12,888 nt of DNA, from NCBI GenBank assembly GCA_023144145.1, contig JAGLGG010000002.1, positions 1-12,888 of the forward strand, written 5' to 3'. Numbering within the stretch: position 1 is the first letter of the stretch; each line of letters opens with the position of its first letter. This document shows positions 1-8,143 of this stretch, in pieces. Origin of the DNA: Anaerolineales bacterium. GTDB taxonomy: Bacteria; Chloroflexota; Anaerolineae; Anaerolineales; E44-bin32. Made by a program: the position numbers and the translations under genes. The notes below the pieces were generated by a model. It was not told the DNA's origin and ran no database searches. It saw only the letters and a program-made list of their open reading frames with translations.

Positions 1-83
1 AAATTACCAAGGAAGGAGTTCCCCATCAAAGCTGACACCCTTCCTAAGTTGAAATCGTGAATAGGTTTGGGGAAATTCGTACG

Positions 84-2159
84 TTAGCGCTCTGGTCGCC
101 ACACTGGGTCGAAGTCTAGTTCAGGATTAAATGTGAATTCGAAGAAGTTGGTGCAATTCGCAGTCATTATGGCGATGTTATGATCAACTCCCTCTCCCGT
201 CCAAGTCTCAAATGCGATCCATTGACTGTCAGGCGACCAACTTGGCTCAGCCATGGGATCAGAGGCGCGTAGTCCTTCAAGGCATACCTGATTGGCAATA
301 CGCAGTCTATCTTCAAAACGCTTGACTACGAGACGAGGGATATCGCCGATGTTCCGTTCAAATAACACATATTGCCCATCTGCCGACCATGCCGGATGTG
401 AATCGCCATTGCTTTCTTGCATCGTAATTCGCTGGCGTTCCCCACCGTCTATTGGGATGATGTAGATCTCGGAAAATTCCGCCTGGGAGGTCGTTATGAG
501 AAGGTTGATTCCTCTCGGGTCCCACTCGGGTTGATAAACAACGACAGAGCCATCGCCGACAATTACGGGTTCAAGGTCTTCGAGGCTCATAACATAAACC
601 TGTGCAAATCCATCCCTGATTGAGGTAAACGCAATCTGGTCCCCGTTGGGCGACCAGGCAGGATCATAATCACCCCCACCGGGCGTAGTAGGAAGTTGCT
701 CAGGATCTAAATCCTCGAGGGTTAAGACCCAAATACTTGACCCCGGGTAGCTTTCTTGATTTCCCCGACAAGGTGAAGTCATGAGTAATTTGCTTCCGTC
801 CGGGGACCAGGCTGGTTGACATGCACCACCCTCAAGATCTGTAAGTTGGGCCAACCCAGTGCCATCGACATTCATGAGGAAGATTTGGGAGATCCCCTCT
901 CGCACGGAGGCAAATGCTAATTGACCCACCCCTCCCCCGACAGGAGTTGCAGCCGGTGTTGCCTCAAGGGTAGGTTCCTCAGGCGGACCCTCAGTGGACT
1001 CCTCAGTCGGGCCAAGAATAATCGGTTGTGTTTCCTCAGGGGAGATGATTGCCTCCGTAACTGTCGGAGTCTCAAGAATCTCCTCTGTTGGAGTTTCTGT
1101 TTCTGTGGGCAGAATGATCGTTGGCGGTGCAAACAGCGCGCCCAGCTGTTGCCTTAATTCCGGATTCATCAGTAAAACCCCTGCTAATGCGAGGATTATG
1201 ACCCCACCCACGATGCCAATTAGAGGCCATCGACTTTTTCGAGGTGAAAGGGCATCTATTCTCGTTCGAAGGGTCGCATCATGGGATGAGCGTTCTATTT
1301 TGGAATTAGGCTCTAAGTATGGCAGAACACGCGAGATAGTTGTGTGGCTTGAACTTGGCGCAGACGAGAGCGCCGAAGCGAACTCACCGATAGATTGATA
1401 TCGATCATCAGGAGAGATCGAAAGTGCCTTCTCGATCGCCCGGGCAATCCCTGAGGATATTTTGGAGTTCCATTTTCGCAAAGGCGTCAGATTTTCTCGC
1501 CCCATTGCCCGTTCTAGTGCATCCTCAGCGATGGAACCAGTCAGAACCACATACATCGTAGCCGCAAGTGAGTAAACATCTGTCCTTGCATCCGTCGGAC
1601 CAGTCCCATATTGTTCTGGAGGCGAAAAACCAGGCGTCATGGCCTTGGCGCCAGTTGTCGTTCTTCCATCCCCATCGGCAACTTTGGCAAGACCAAAATC
1701 TACCAGTATCGCGCTTCCATCAGGCGTGATCTTTATGTTGCCAGGCTTGATGTCGCGGTGAAGAATTGCGGGAGTGCGAGTATGAAGATACGCCAACGCA
1801 TCACATATTTCCAGGAACCAGGGAAGCGATTCCTCTTCGGATACTACATCGTCTCGTTCGAGCCGCTCGCGTAAATCCTCCCCCTCAACAAAATCCATTA
1901 CCAGGTATTGCCCCTCCCCCTCGATAACAAAGTGATCCGTCACTCGGGGCAGGTGCGGATGGCGTAAACTCGCCAGGATATTTGCTTCACGCCTGAATTG
2001 GCGCGCGTACTCTTCCGTTATGAACAGATTTTCTTTTACTGCTATCGGGACACCAAGGTTTATGTCCTGAGCATGATATACAGCTCCCATTCCGCCTTGG
2101 CCAAGAACATTTTCGATTCGATAGCGTTCGTTTAGAATGTCGCCTAACTTAAGAGGCAT
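84..2159 (-). CDS. Transmembrane Ser/Thr protein kinase with extracytoplasmic six-blade PD40/TolB-like propeller
   Basis: A PknB-type receptor kinase of 691 residues. The kinase domain (about 13-265) is intact: Gly-rich loop GQGGMG 20-25, ATP lysine K42, helix-C glutamate E58, HRDIKPGN from H134 with catalytic D136, DFG at 154-156, SPPEQY 179-184 and D194 of the F-helix. One membrane helix (about 312-331) precedes a Pro/Thr/Glu-rich linker (346-410). The C-terminal part has six WxP-type motifs with Trp at 451, 501, 546, 591, 641 and 687, evenly spaced by 45-50 residues. The last motif stops at WRPER, so the strand just after the linker (QLAFAS, 413-418) probably closes the ring. The ATG at 2159 is chosen because MPLKLGDILNERYRIE is the usual kinase opening and a promoter lies 44 bp upstream; it has no clear Shine-Dalgarno. 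An in-frame ATG at 2306 does have AAGAGGA upstream and would add 49 residues. The frame is open further, to 2438. Ligand and targets are unknown. Confidence 0.9.
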   Translation of the reverse strand: MPLKLGDILNERYRIENVLGQGGMGAVYHAQDINLGVPIAVKENLFITEEYARQFRREANILASLRHPHLPRVTDHFVIEGEGQYLVMDFVEGEDLRERLERDDVVSEEESLPWFLEICDALAYLHTRTPAILHRDIKPGNIKITPDGSAILVDFGLAKVADGDGRTTTGAKAMTPGFSPPEQYGTGPTDARTDVYSLAATMYVVLTGSIAEDALERAMGRENLTPLRKWNSKISSGIARAIEKALSISPDDRYQSIGEFASALSSAPSSSHTTISRVLPYLEPNSKIERSSHDATLRTRIDALSPRKSRWPLIGIVGGVIILALAGVLLMNPELRQQLGALFAPPTIILPTETETPTEEILETPTVTEAIISPEETQPIILGPTEESTEGPPEEPTLEATPAATPVGGGVGQLAFASVREGISQIFLMNVDGTGLAQLTDLEGGACQPAWSPDGSKLLMTSPCRGNQESYPGSSIWVLTLEDLDPEQLPTTPGGGDYDPAWSPNGDQIAFTSIRDGFAQVYVMSLEDLEPVIVGDGSVVVYQPEWDPRGINLLITTSQAEFSEIYIIPIDGGERQRITMQESNGDSHPAWSADGQYVLFERNIGDIPRLVVKRFEDRLRIANQVCLEGLRASDPMAEPSWSPDSQWIAFETWTGEGVDHNIAIMTANCTNFFEFTFNPELDFDPVWRPER

Positions 2160-2202
2160 GGAGCGTCCGACCGCATAAATGCTAGAATTTGGAGTAGTAC
2201 CA

Positions 2203-2231
2203 ATTGTAGCAAAGTAGGTTTGCTTTGACCA
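2203..2231 (-). promoter_or_regulatory. Putative sigma70-type promoter of the kinase gene
   Basis: Read on the minus strand, TGGTCA (2226-2231) and TACAAT (2203-2208) are separated by 17 bp. They match the -35 and -10 consensus at 4/6 and 5/6 positions. Transcription would start near 2196, giving a leader of about 37 nt before the ATG at 2159. This would exclude the longer start at 2306. Confidence 0.45.
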
Positions 2232-2322
2232 TGACGGCTTGCTATTTGTTTGGAGATCAATTCCTGCTGTGCTTCTACGTTCTCGCTTGTGTGGCACATT
2301 TACCATGACCAATGTCCTCTTA

Positions 2323-2349
2323 TTGCAACTAACCACAATTGGGTAAAAT
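2323..2349 (+). promoter_or_regulatory. Possible promoter of the M14 peptidase gene
   Basis: TTGCAA (2323-2328) and TAAAAT (2344-2349) form a promoter-like pair with a short 15-bp spacer. The implied transcription start is near 2356, about 50 nt before the preferred ATG at 2406 and practically at the alternative ATG at 2358. The spacer is shorter than optimal, so the call is weak. Confidence 0.3.
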
Positions 2350-2405
2350 GTATACCTATGACAGATCAGCCCAGCATAACAATTCCAGTATCCATCTGCA
2401 TAAGG

Positions 2406-3386
2406 ATGAAACGATGGCACTGGGACAAAAAAAGCCAATACACCCCTAGGTGGTTATGGCTTCTAATATGTTTTGCTGGGTTCCTTTTAATAGGATGCAG
2501 CGATTCTCCTACTCTTGTCAATGTGACTAAAGAGCCACTCCAACATGCCGACCCACGCATGGCGAGTATTCTTCCCCCTAAGTGGAAACCAACCCCACAG
2601 CAAGATATACAAGTTGATGCAGAGCCAGATCCCAAATCAGCGATTAATTTTGGAGGCCTTCTCAGGGTTCGTGAACGTGAAATCGTAGTACCCTATGTGA
2701 TTGGATACTCAGTAAATGGCCGACCTCTGGAGGTGTATCGATTTGGTAACGGAGGACGCAATTTATTGATTATCGCCGGGATCCACGGCGGATATGAATG
2801 GAATACCATCGCGCTAGCCTATGAACTGATCGAACACTTGAAGCATGATCCACAATTGATCCCCCCAGATGTCAAATTACACATTCTACTTTCCCTCAAT
2901 CCAGATGGAGCGGCTCGGGCGCATAATTTTCTGGGAAGAGCGAACGCCAACAACGTAGATCTCAACCGCAATTGGAATGTGAATTGGACCTCAAATCTGC
3001 CTCAACTTCGATGTTGGAATCTTGTGCGCCTTTCGGGAGGTCCTTATCCGATATCCGAACCAGAATCAAAAGCGCTGATGCGCTACATACTCGATACCGA
3101 TATTGAAGCCATAATCAGCTATCATTCTGCTGGATTGGGTATCTTTGCTGGGGGACTTCCGACTACGGAAAAATCACGACAACTCGCCGAGGCAATTGCA
3201 GATATGAGTACATATCCCTATCCTCCGATCGACATCGGATGTAATTACACCGGCACCTTTATCGATTGGGCTGCGAGGATTGGGATTGCCTCAGTAGACG
3301 TTGAACTCTCAAACCATTTCAATACAGATTTCGAGCAAAACCTTAGGATCCTGGAAACTTTTCTGAGTTGGACCCCAACCCCATAA
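2406..3386 (+). CDS. Lipoprotein zinc carboxypeptidase, peptidase family M14
   Basis: A 326-residue secreted metallopeptidase, probably cleaving peptides or cell-wall peptides outside the membrane. A basic N-region is followed by a hydrophobic stretch ending in the lipobox LIGC, with the lipidated Cys at 31. The M14 domain spans about 85-320. The first zinc-ligand motif reads IHGGYE (H127, E131), followed by the DLNRNW segment with substrate-binding R188, a second zinc His in SYHSAG (H240) and the catalytic Glu in DVELSNH (E300). The H-to-E spacing is one residue longer than the textbook HxxE. The start at 2406 gives a compact signal peptide, but AGG directly abuts the ATG. An in-frame ATG at 2358 (342 aa) and the open frame back to 2250 are alternatives. 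It is divergent from the kinase gene, with 246 bp between the two chosen starts. The substrate cannot be deduced; MpaA-like gamma-glutamyl-DAP hydrolysis is one option. Confidence 0.87.
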   Translation: MKRWHWDKKSQYTPRWLWLLICFAGFLLIGCSDSPTLVNVTKEPLQHADPRMASILPPKWKPTPQQDIQVDAEPDPKSAINFGGLLRVREREIVVPYVIGYSVNGRPLEVYRFGNGGRNLLIIAGIHGGYEWNTIALAYELIEHLKHDPQLIPPDVKLHILLSLNPDGAARAHNFLGRANANNVDLNRNWNVNWTSNLPQLRCWNLVRLSGGPYPISEPESKALMRYILDTDIEAIISYHSAGLGIFAGGLPTTEKSRQLAEAIADMSTYPYPPIDIGCNYTGTFIDWAARIGIASVDVELSNHFNTDFEQNLRILETFLSWTPTP

Positions 3387-3453
3387 TAATCTCACGATAT
3401 AAAACGTAGGCCCACATTAAACGACCCCTTAAGAATCCGATTATCGAAATCAG

Positions 3454-3870
3454 TCAATTCGAAAGTGCTCTCAGAAACTCGTCTACCTTCATCCGGATGT
3501 CATTCCGTGTTTTACGGAAAATGTCTTTCACTTCATCTTCACTTCCAACAAAACTGGCTGGATCCTCAAAAGGCCAGTGTATGCGCTTTCCTGAGCCAGG
3601 AAATGTTGGGCAATGCTCCGCTGCATCGTCACAGACGGTGATCACATAATCGAATTCTTGATCGATAAACTGGGAAACTGATTTTGATTTGAACTCACCC
3701 ATATCGATCCCTGCTTCATTCATGACATCAATCGCATTTGGATGCACATAGCCAGTCGGATTTGTTCCTGCGCTCAAAGCCGCTATCCTACCAGGCGCCA
3801 GAAAATTTATCCATGCTTCCGCCATCTGGGAGCGACATGAATTGCCTGTACAGATAATGATGATGTGCAT
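3454..3870 (-). CDS. arsC: Arsenate reductase, thioredoxin-coupled low-molecular-weight phosphatase type
   Basis: A 138-residue cytoplasmic enzyme that reduces arsenate to arsenite. The N-terminal P-loop CTGNSCRS carries nucleophile C7, C12 and R13 (CX5R). C80 and C87 sit in VCDDAAEHC with the same seven-residue spacing as the redox pair of S. aureus pI258 ArsC (C82/C89). The segment HWPFEDP (98-104) holds the general-acid Asp (D103). All residues for the thioredoxin-dependent mechanism are present. The ATG at 3870 is preferred because GGGTGGA lies about 7 nt upstream and the protein begins directly with the beta-strand before the P-loop; an open frame reaches back to 3951 but adds a Gly-rich stretch foreign to the family. 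No arsR, arsB/acr3 or arsM is visible nearby, so it stands alone. It is convergent with the M14 gene. A related protein tyrosine phosphatase is less likely given the C80/C87 pair. Confidence 0.92.
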   Translation of the reverse strand: MHIIIICTGNSCRSQMAEAWINFLAPGRIAALSAGTNPTGYVHPNAIDVMNEAGIDMGEFKSKSVSQFIDQEFDYVITVCDDAAEHCPTFPGSGKRIHWPFEDPASFVGSEDEVKDIFRKTRNDIRMKVDEFLRALSN

Positions 3871-4091
3871 TTTCAATCCACCCACGATCCAGGAACTTCC
3901 AAGGAAAAAGCCACTTAGGGTGATGCCGCCCCCAAAACCCCCCGTTGCCATTCATCCCCACCGAGAGCTTCAGGGTACTCTGGCTTTTTCCCATAGTCTG
4001 CACGATAGACTGTGTTCCTAAACACAAAGGGCATCCCTCAACTCTACATTAAAAGGGCTGCCCTGAGGAAGCAATCAGAGTACTGTACGAA

Positions 4092-4688
4092 TTAGCTTGC
4101 TAAAGGCGACTCTCCACTCTTGGCTGGTTGATAGAAGGGATTTGTACCCAGTGAGTGTTCTGTCGCATCAATAACCTCATGGATTTCAGGCACTTCTTCC
4201 TTGATCATCACGTCAATTCCCTGACTAAGGGTAACTCTTGCCATTCCGCAGCCTTGGCACCCACCGCCAAGAATCACGAATGCCACTCCATCTTTGACTT
4301 CCTTTAATGACACGAAGCCCCCATGCATTGCTACGGAGGGGTTTACGCGAGCATCCAAAACCTGCTGAATCTTCATAGAGACAGGATCGTTCCAAAGAGG
4401 GTTCGGATTATCTATCTTGAAGCCTTCCTGACCATTGCTATCCGCCAGGTCCAAGGTTGACCCAGACAGATTTGGGATAGTTTCAGGATCGATTAACACC
4501 GTAACACCATCGATATTTATTTCTGAATCATCCGGCTTCTTGTTGTCCAAGCCAACAAATCCAAGTTGGTAGAGGAAACCCTGTGGACCACGACCACGAA
4601 TCGCAACTCGAAGGACCAGATCATCTTTTCCCTTCTCGGTCATGATCCCTTTTATCTTCCCTAATGCTTTTGTCGATATCTCAAACAT
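4092..4688 (-). CDS. nfuA: NfuA-like Fe-S cluster carrier (degenerate A-type domain plus NifU C-terminal domain)
   Basis: A 198-residue protein with the two-domain order of E. coli NfuA (191 aa), which carries [4Fe-4S] clusters to apo-proteins. Residues 1-100 resemble the IscA/HesB fold, with RGPQGFLYQLGF (33-44) and FKIDNPNP (90-97) at the expected places, but the three A-type cysteines are missing, as in NfuA. Residues 104-175 are the NifU domain with the cluster-binding motif GGGCQGCGMA (C144 and C147). The C-terminal tail 176-198 is not conserved as far as I can tell. The start is supported by GGAGAG about 6 nt upstream of the ATG. The gene begins 55 bp after the gyrB stop on the same strand with no evident terminator between them, so it is probably co-transcribed with gyrB. 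The family is certain; the exact orthology to NfuA is inferred. Confidence 0.9.
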   Translation of the reverse strand: MFEISTKALGKIKGIMTEKGKDDLVLRVAIRGRGPQGFLYQLGFVGLDNKKPDDSEINIDGVTVLIDPETIPNLSGSTLDLADSNGQEGFKIDNPNPLWNDPVSMKIQQVLDARVNPSVAMHGGFVSLKEVKDGVAFVILGGGCQGCGMARVTLSQGIDVMIKEEVPEIHEVIDATEHSLGTNPFYQPAKSGESPLAS

Positions 4689-4743
4689 ACATCTCTCCGT
4701 TGATGCAAAAAATGTGATGCACTATACCTTAATTGTAATCGAC

Positions 4744-6669
4744 CTAAACGTCCAAATTACGCACCTCTCGGGCGTGGGTCTGAATGAAACGCTTGCGCGG
4801 TGGAACCTTCGCTCCCATGAGCATATCGAAGGTTCGATCGGCTGCGGCAAGATCCTCAATGGTGACCAAAAGCAGGGTTCTGGTTGATGGGTCCATGGTC
4901 GTATCCCACAACTGTTCTGGGTTCATTTCACCAAGACCCTTGTAACGTTGTAATCCAACCTTATCATCCCCAACCTTCCATTTTTTCAAAATCTGCTCTC
5001 GATCAGCCTCCGTATAAGCATATTCAACCTTCTTCTTATGAGAGAGACGGTAGAGCGGCGGTTGAGCTACAAAAAGATGGCCTTCTTCTATGAGTTCAGG
5101 CATATATCGGAAAAAGAATGTCAGAAGCAACGTGCGGATATGGCTGCCATCGACATCGGCATCCGTCATTATGATCACCCGGCCGTAGCGAAGACCTTCC
5201 AGGCTGAAATTATCTCCAATCGAAGTTCCAAGGGCAGAAATGAGTGCCCTGACTTCATTGTTGGAAAGAATCTTATCCAAACGTGCGCGCTCTGTATTGA
5301 GAATCTTGCCTCGTAGAGGAAGGATGGCCTGGAAATGCCTGTCACGACCCTGCTTTGCGGAGCCACCCGCGGAATCGCCCTCTACAATGTAAATTTCACA
5401 TTTGTTTGGATCACGCTCAGAACAATCTGCCAGTTTGCCTGGCAATGTCAAACTCTCTAATGCGCTTTTACGGATAACAAGATCACGTGCCTTGCGGGCA
5501 GCATCACGCGCCCTTGCAGAGGTGAGGCACTTCTGCACAATTGCTTTCGCGGCACGCGGGTCTTCCTCAAGAAATCCATTAAAATCATCGCCCAAAGCCT
5601 GCTGGACTTGGGTTTGTACCTCCGCATTCATCAATTTAACTTTCGTCTGACTCTCGAATTGTGGGTCTCGATGTTTGATAGAAACGATCGCCGTAAGCCC
5701 TTCACGAGTATCGTCCCCGGAGAAATTTGGATCTCCATCTTTTAGAAAGCCGTTTTTACGAGCGTAATCATTGATCGTGCGGGTTATCGCGGCTCGTAAT
5801 CCGGTTAGATGCGTTCCGCCATCCACGGTATTGATGGTATTGGCAAACGAGTAAACTGATTCGGCGAAAGCTGCCGTGTACTGAAGAGCTACCTCTATCC
5901 CGGTCCCATTCACTTCTTTCTCGACATATACCACCTGGTGAAGAACATCCCTGTTTCTATTCAGGTACTTGACGAAGGAAGTGATGCCGCCCTCGAAATA
6001 AAAAGTCATCTCGCGACCATCACGCTCGTCCTTGAAGCAAATATTAGTTGCTCTAGTGACGAATGCCATTTCACGAAAGCGTTGGACAAGTGATTCAAAT
6101 CGGTAATCCAATTCTCCTTTGAAAATTGTTCGATCGAACATGAAGGTGGTTTTTGTACCTGTCTGAGTTTTAGGTGATTTACCGATTACCTTCACAGGAG
6201 CAACAGGAGCACCACGTTCATAACGTTGGAAGTGAACTTTCCCTTCTCTCATGACCTCAACCTCACACCACTCCGATAGGGCATTTACGGCTGATACCCC
6301 CACACCGTGCAAACCACCTGATACTTTATAGCCATCACCACCGAATTTTGCGCCCGCATGGAGCATGGTCATTACAACCTCAAGCGCCGGCTTTTTTTGT
6401 TCAGGATGAATGCCCACTGGAATACCACGACCGTCATCCTCAACAGTTACCGAACTGTCGGCATGAATGATGATATCGATGTTCTTACACGTACCCGCCA
6501 GCGCTTCATCGATGGAATTATCTACTACCTCGTACACTAAGTGTTGAAGGGCTTTGATATCGGTGCCTCCAACATACATTCCTGGGCGTCGGCGAACTGC
6601 CTCCAATCCTTCCAGCACCTGAATATCTTTTGCTGCATAAGTGCTTACGGCTGTCTTTCGTTTTGCCAC
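4744..6669 (-). CDS. gyrB: DNA gyrase subunit B
   Basis: The ATPase subunit of DNA gyrase, 641 residues, the compact form without the large E. coli-type insertion. GHKL ATPase motifs are E47/N51 in YEVVDNSIDEA, DDGRGIP at 78-84 and the ATP lid around GGLHGVGVSAVNA (118-130). The transducer domain follows. The TOPRIM domain has VEGDSAGG (429-436), PLRGKILN (451-458) and the metal-binding DADVDG (503-508). QRYKGLGEM (574-582) is near the C-terminus. The segment KLADCSERDPNKCEIYIVEG is of the GyrB type rather than the ParE type. The start codon is GTG (6667-6669), preceded by AAGGAG at 8 nt spacing. The next gene downstream encodes an NfuA-like protein and is probably on the same transcript. gyrA is not in the window. 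Fluoroquinolone or aminocoumarin susceptibility cannot be judged from this alone. Confidence 0.97.
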   Translation of the reverse strand: MAKRKTAVSTYAAKDIQVLEGLEAVRRRPGMYVGGTDIKALQHLVYEVVDNSIDEALAGTCKNIDIIIHADSSVTVEDDGRGIPVGIHPEQKKPALEVVMTMLHAGAKFGGDGYKVSGGLHGVGVSAVNALSEWCEVEVMREGKVHFQRYERGAPVAPVKVIGKSPKTQTGTKTTFMFDRTIFKGELDYRFESLVQRFREMAFVTRATNICFKDERDGREMTFYFEGGITSFVKYLNRNRDVLHQVVYVEKEVNGTGIEVALQYTAAFAESVYSFANTINTVDGGTHLTGLRAAITRTINDYARKNGFLKDGDPNFSGDDTREGLTAIVSIKHRDPQFESQTKVKLMNAEVQTQVQQALGDDFNGFLEEDPRAAKAIVQKCLTSARARDAARKARDLVIRKSALESLTLPGKLADCSERDPNKCEIYIVEGDSAGGSAKQGRDRHFQAILPLRGKILNTERARLDKILSNNEVRALISALGTSIGDNFSLEGLRYGRVIIMTDADVDGSHIRTLLLTFFFRYMPELIEEGHLFVAQPPLYRLSHKKKVEYAYTEADREQILKKWKVGDDKVGLQRYKGLGEMNPEQLWDTTMDPSTRTLLLVTIEDLAAADRTFDMLMGAKVPPRKRFIQTHAREVRNLDV

Positions 6670-6701
6670 TATATTTACTCCTTCATTATCAACAGTTGAC
6701 T

Positions 6702-6730
6702 TAGATAGGGTTATTAATTTTGCCCCGCAA
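6702..6730 (-). promoter_or_regulatory. Putative gyrB promoter
   Basis: On the minus strand TTGCGG (6725-6730) and TATCTA (6702-6707) are 17 bp apart, in the 81-bp gap between the upstream membrane-protein gene and gyrB. It would give a leader of roughly 26 nt containing the AAGGAG ribosome-binding site. The -10 match is only moderate. Confidence 0.35.
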
Positions 6731-6750
6731 TCTTTTCGGCAACAATCTAC

Positions 6751-7743
6751 TTAATTGTCAATCCCAGTCTGAGCCTCTGCCCCTTGAAGTGTGAATAGCC
6801 ATGCTCTGCGATCTTGATAAAATGCGTAACTCCCGGCCAATAAAGTAGCGCTCACGAATGCATGTCCAACGATAGCTAACAAACTGAACCAGCTATTCTC
6901 GTGCGGGAGAATCCAAACTAGATTGGTAAGATAAGTCAAGGCATACGCTAATCCGAGATAGCCGACAACCGGGAGAACATTCCACCTTACTAACGTAGCA
7001 CTCTCGATCATCGCTCTGATTACCCCAAGCTTATAACGAATGATTCCATGTGGTGTGAAAATGAGATAGACGATGGCCCATAGCATGAAACTGAATCCGA
7101 GAAATGCCACCATTAATCCGAATAAGGGCATGATCAAAGAAACTAGAACCGCGATTAAACTAAACCCAAAGATAACCAGAAACGCCATACCAAATACGAG
7201 GCTTGCGAGTGCAATTGCCCGAGTGGATGCTCTCCATTCTTCCAGAACATCCTCTCTTGGTGCCCACTGACGGGCAATCAAGCGATGAAATTGCGCTCCC
7301 ACTGCCTGACCGATCAACAGCAACACTGCCAACAAGAGTATGATCAAGAACGGATTCGCTACCTGCACCACAGTGGGTTCACCTAAGGGCGATTCGATGG
7401 GTCGCCTACCTGCCATAAGTGTTGAAATGCCCACAGGGAAACTACTTATCACTGAAAAGAGATTTACTCTACCACCCAACTCGATAAATGAGGTTCGAAG
7501 TTGCTCTACCAGCGCCTCTTCAGCACCGACTGGTGTGATTAAGTATTTTGCCAACTCTTCGAAAACAGATGGTATGGTGAGCTTAGGTCCGAACCAAAGG
7601 AACAAATCCAGCAAGACCGATGGAATCAACAAAAGTGGCTGTGCCGCGATTTTATCGAAGCCAGCCGCAATGGATTGAATTGTGCCAATTGGCCTTGAAG
7701 AATTGCCTGTACTTTGTCGTTCCACGTCTTCCAATTTTACCAT
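6751..7743 (-). CDS. Six-helix integral membrane protein of unknown function
   Basis: A 330-residue polytopic protein that I do not recognise. Probable membrane segments are at about 33-53, 130-150, 176-203, 207-229, 255-277 and 284-306. A roughly 75-residue soluble part (54-129) follows the first helix and is rich in acidic and hydrophobic residues, which suggests an exported or amphipathic domain. A short basic and acidic loop (153-175) joins helices 2 and 3. The C-terminus after the last helix contains YQDRRAWLF, a pattern common at the end of large permease-like proteins, without being diagnostic. There are no catalytic or transport motifs. The ATG at 7743 is used; an in-frame GTG lies three codons upstream at 7752, and neither has a convincing Shine-Dalgarno sequence. 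It is 81 bp upstream of gyrB on the same strand, so partial read-through is possible. A 16-bp palindrome lies 25 bp upstream of the start. Confidence 0.75.
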   Translation of the reverse strand: MVKLEDVERQSTGNSSRPIGTIQSIAAGFDKIAAQPLLLIPSVLLDLFLWFGPKLTIPSVFEELAKYLITPVGAEEALVEQLRTSFIELGGRVNLFSVISSFPVGISTLMAGRRPIESPLGEPTVVQVANPFLIILLLAVLLLIGQAVGAQFHRLIARQWAPREDVLEEWRASTRAIALASLVFGMAFLVIFGFSLIAVLVSLIMPLFGLMVAFLGFSFMLWAIVYLIFTPHGIIRYKLGVIRAMIESATLVRWNVLPVVGYLGLAYALTYLTNLVWILPHENSWFSLLAIVGHAFVSATLLAGSYAFYQDRRAWLFTLQGAEAQTGIDN

Positions 7744-8143
7744 ACAGAGCACTTGCAGACCTATTGTTTCCTACTGGTAGGAATGCCTTAAGACCCAATT
7801 CCGGCACAAAAATAACTGAGCGAACTTATGACCGTGTTCGGCACCTGTACTGGATTTTCCCGCCCCCACAAGTTTGACCAGGTTCCCCGGCTTCGTTAGA
7901 ATTCATTCGCACTCATCATGGACCTTCTGTACGTACAACTTTTTCATAGATCATTCTCTCCCACCAAATTTGCGCTCTAATTATCATGACGCCAGTTAAA
8001 AAAAGGTCAATCGCAAGTTGAGGACGCTTCCACTGGCCATGTGCGTAGTTTTTTCAGCGCACTCGTATCCTTTGAAGAATCCAGTGAATCAGAGACAATA
8101 GTCATAAATCTAGTTAGCCTATTTCTAAAAGTAGAGGTCAAAT
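7744..8143. other. Gene-free divergent intergenic region between the membrane protein gene and murA
   Basis: This 400-bp stretch separates the divergent membrane-protein and murA genes. I see no convincing ORF and no tRNA-like cloverleaf on either strand. It contains the palindrome at 7768-7783, a run of seven A at about 8000, and a weak inverted repeat GTGCG/CGCAC (8041-8045 and 8058-8062). The murA start is preceded by AGAGGT. A confident murA promoter could not be picked: candidates near 8070-8110 match the consensus poorly. Confidence 0.5.
7768..7783. repeat. 16-bp palindrome, possible operator of the membrane-protein gene
   Basis: TTCCTAC and GTAGGAA form perfect 7-bp arms around a 2-bp centre. 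The site lies 25 bp upstream of the membrane-protein ATG (7743), where a repressor could block transcription. On the minus strand it falls inside the 17-bp spacer between TTAAGG and AACAAT, a poor promoter-like pair. There is no T-run beside it, so it is not terminator-like. The binding protein is unknown. Confidence 0.35.

Noticed and set aside
10..45. Inverted repeat AGGAAGG/CCTTCCT downstream of the kinase stop
   Set aside because: Seven base pairs with a 22-nt loop and no T-run on either strand; too weak to call a terminator.
3871..3951. N-terminal extension of arsC back to 3951
   Set aside because: The extra residues are Gly-rich and absent from the family; a ribosome-binding site and the family N-terminus point to the ATG at 3870.
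4024..4066. Short hairpins AGGG-CAG-CCCT and AGGG-ATG-CCCT after the nfuA-like gene
   Set aside because: Stems of only four base pairs; one is followed by TTTT on the minus strand, but stability is too low for a confident terminator.
7073..7678. Plus-strand ORFs opposite the six-helix membrane protein
   Set aside because: They are antisense shadows of a well-behaved membrane-protein frame, with irregular composition and no motif.
7830..7910. Possible tRNA-like GGTTC segment upstream of murA
   Set aside because: No acceptor stem, anticodon arm or T-loop consensus could be assembled on either strand.
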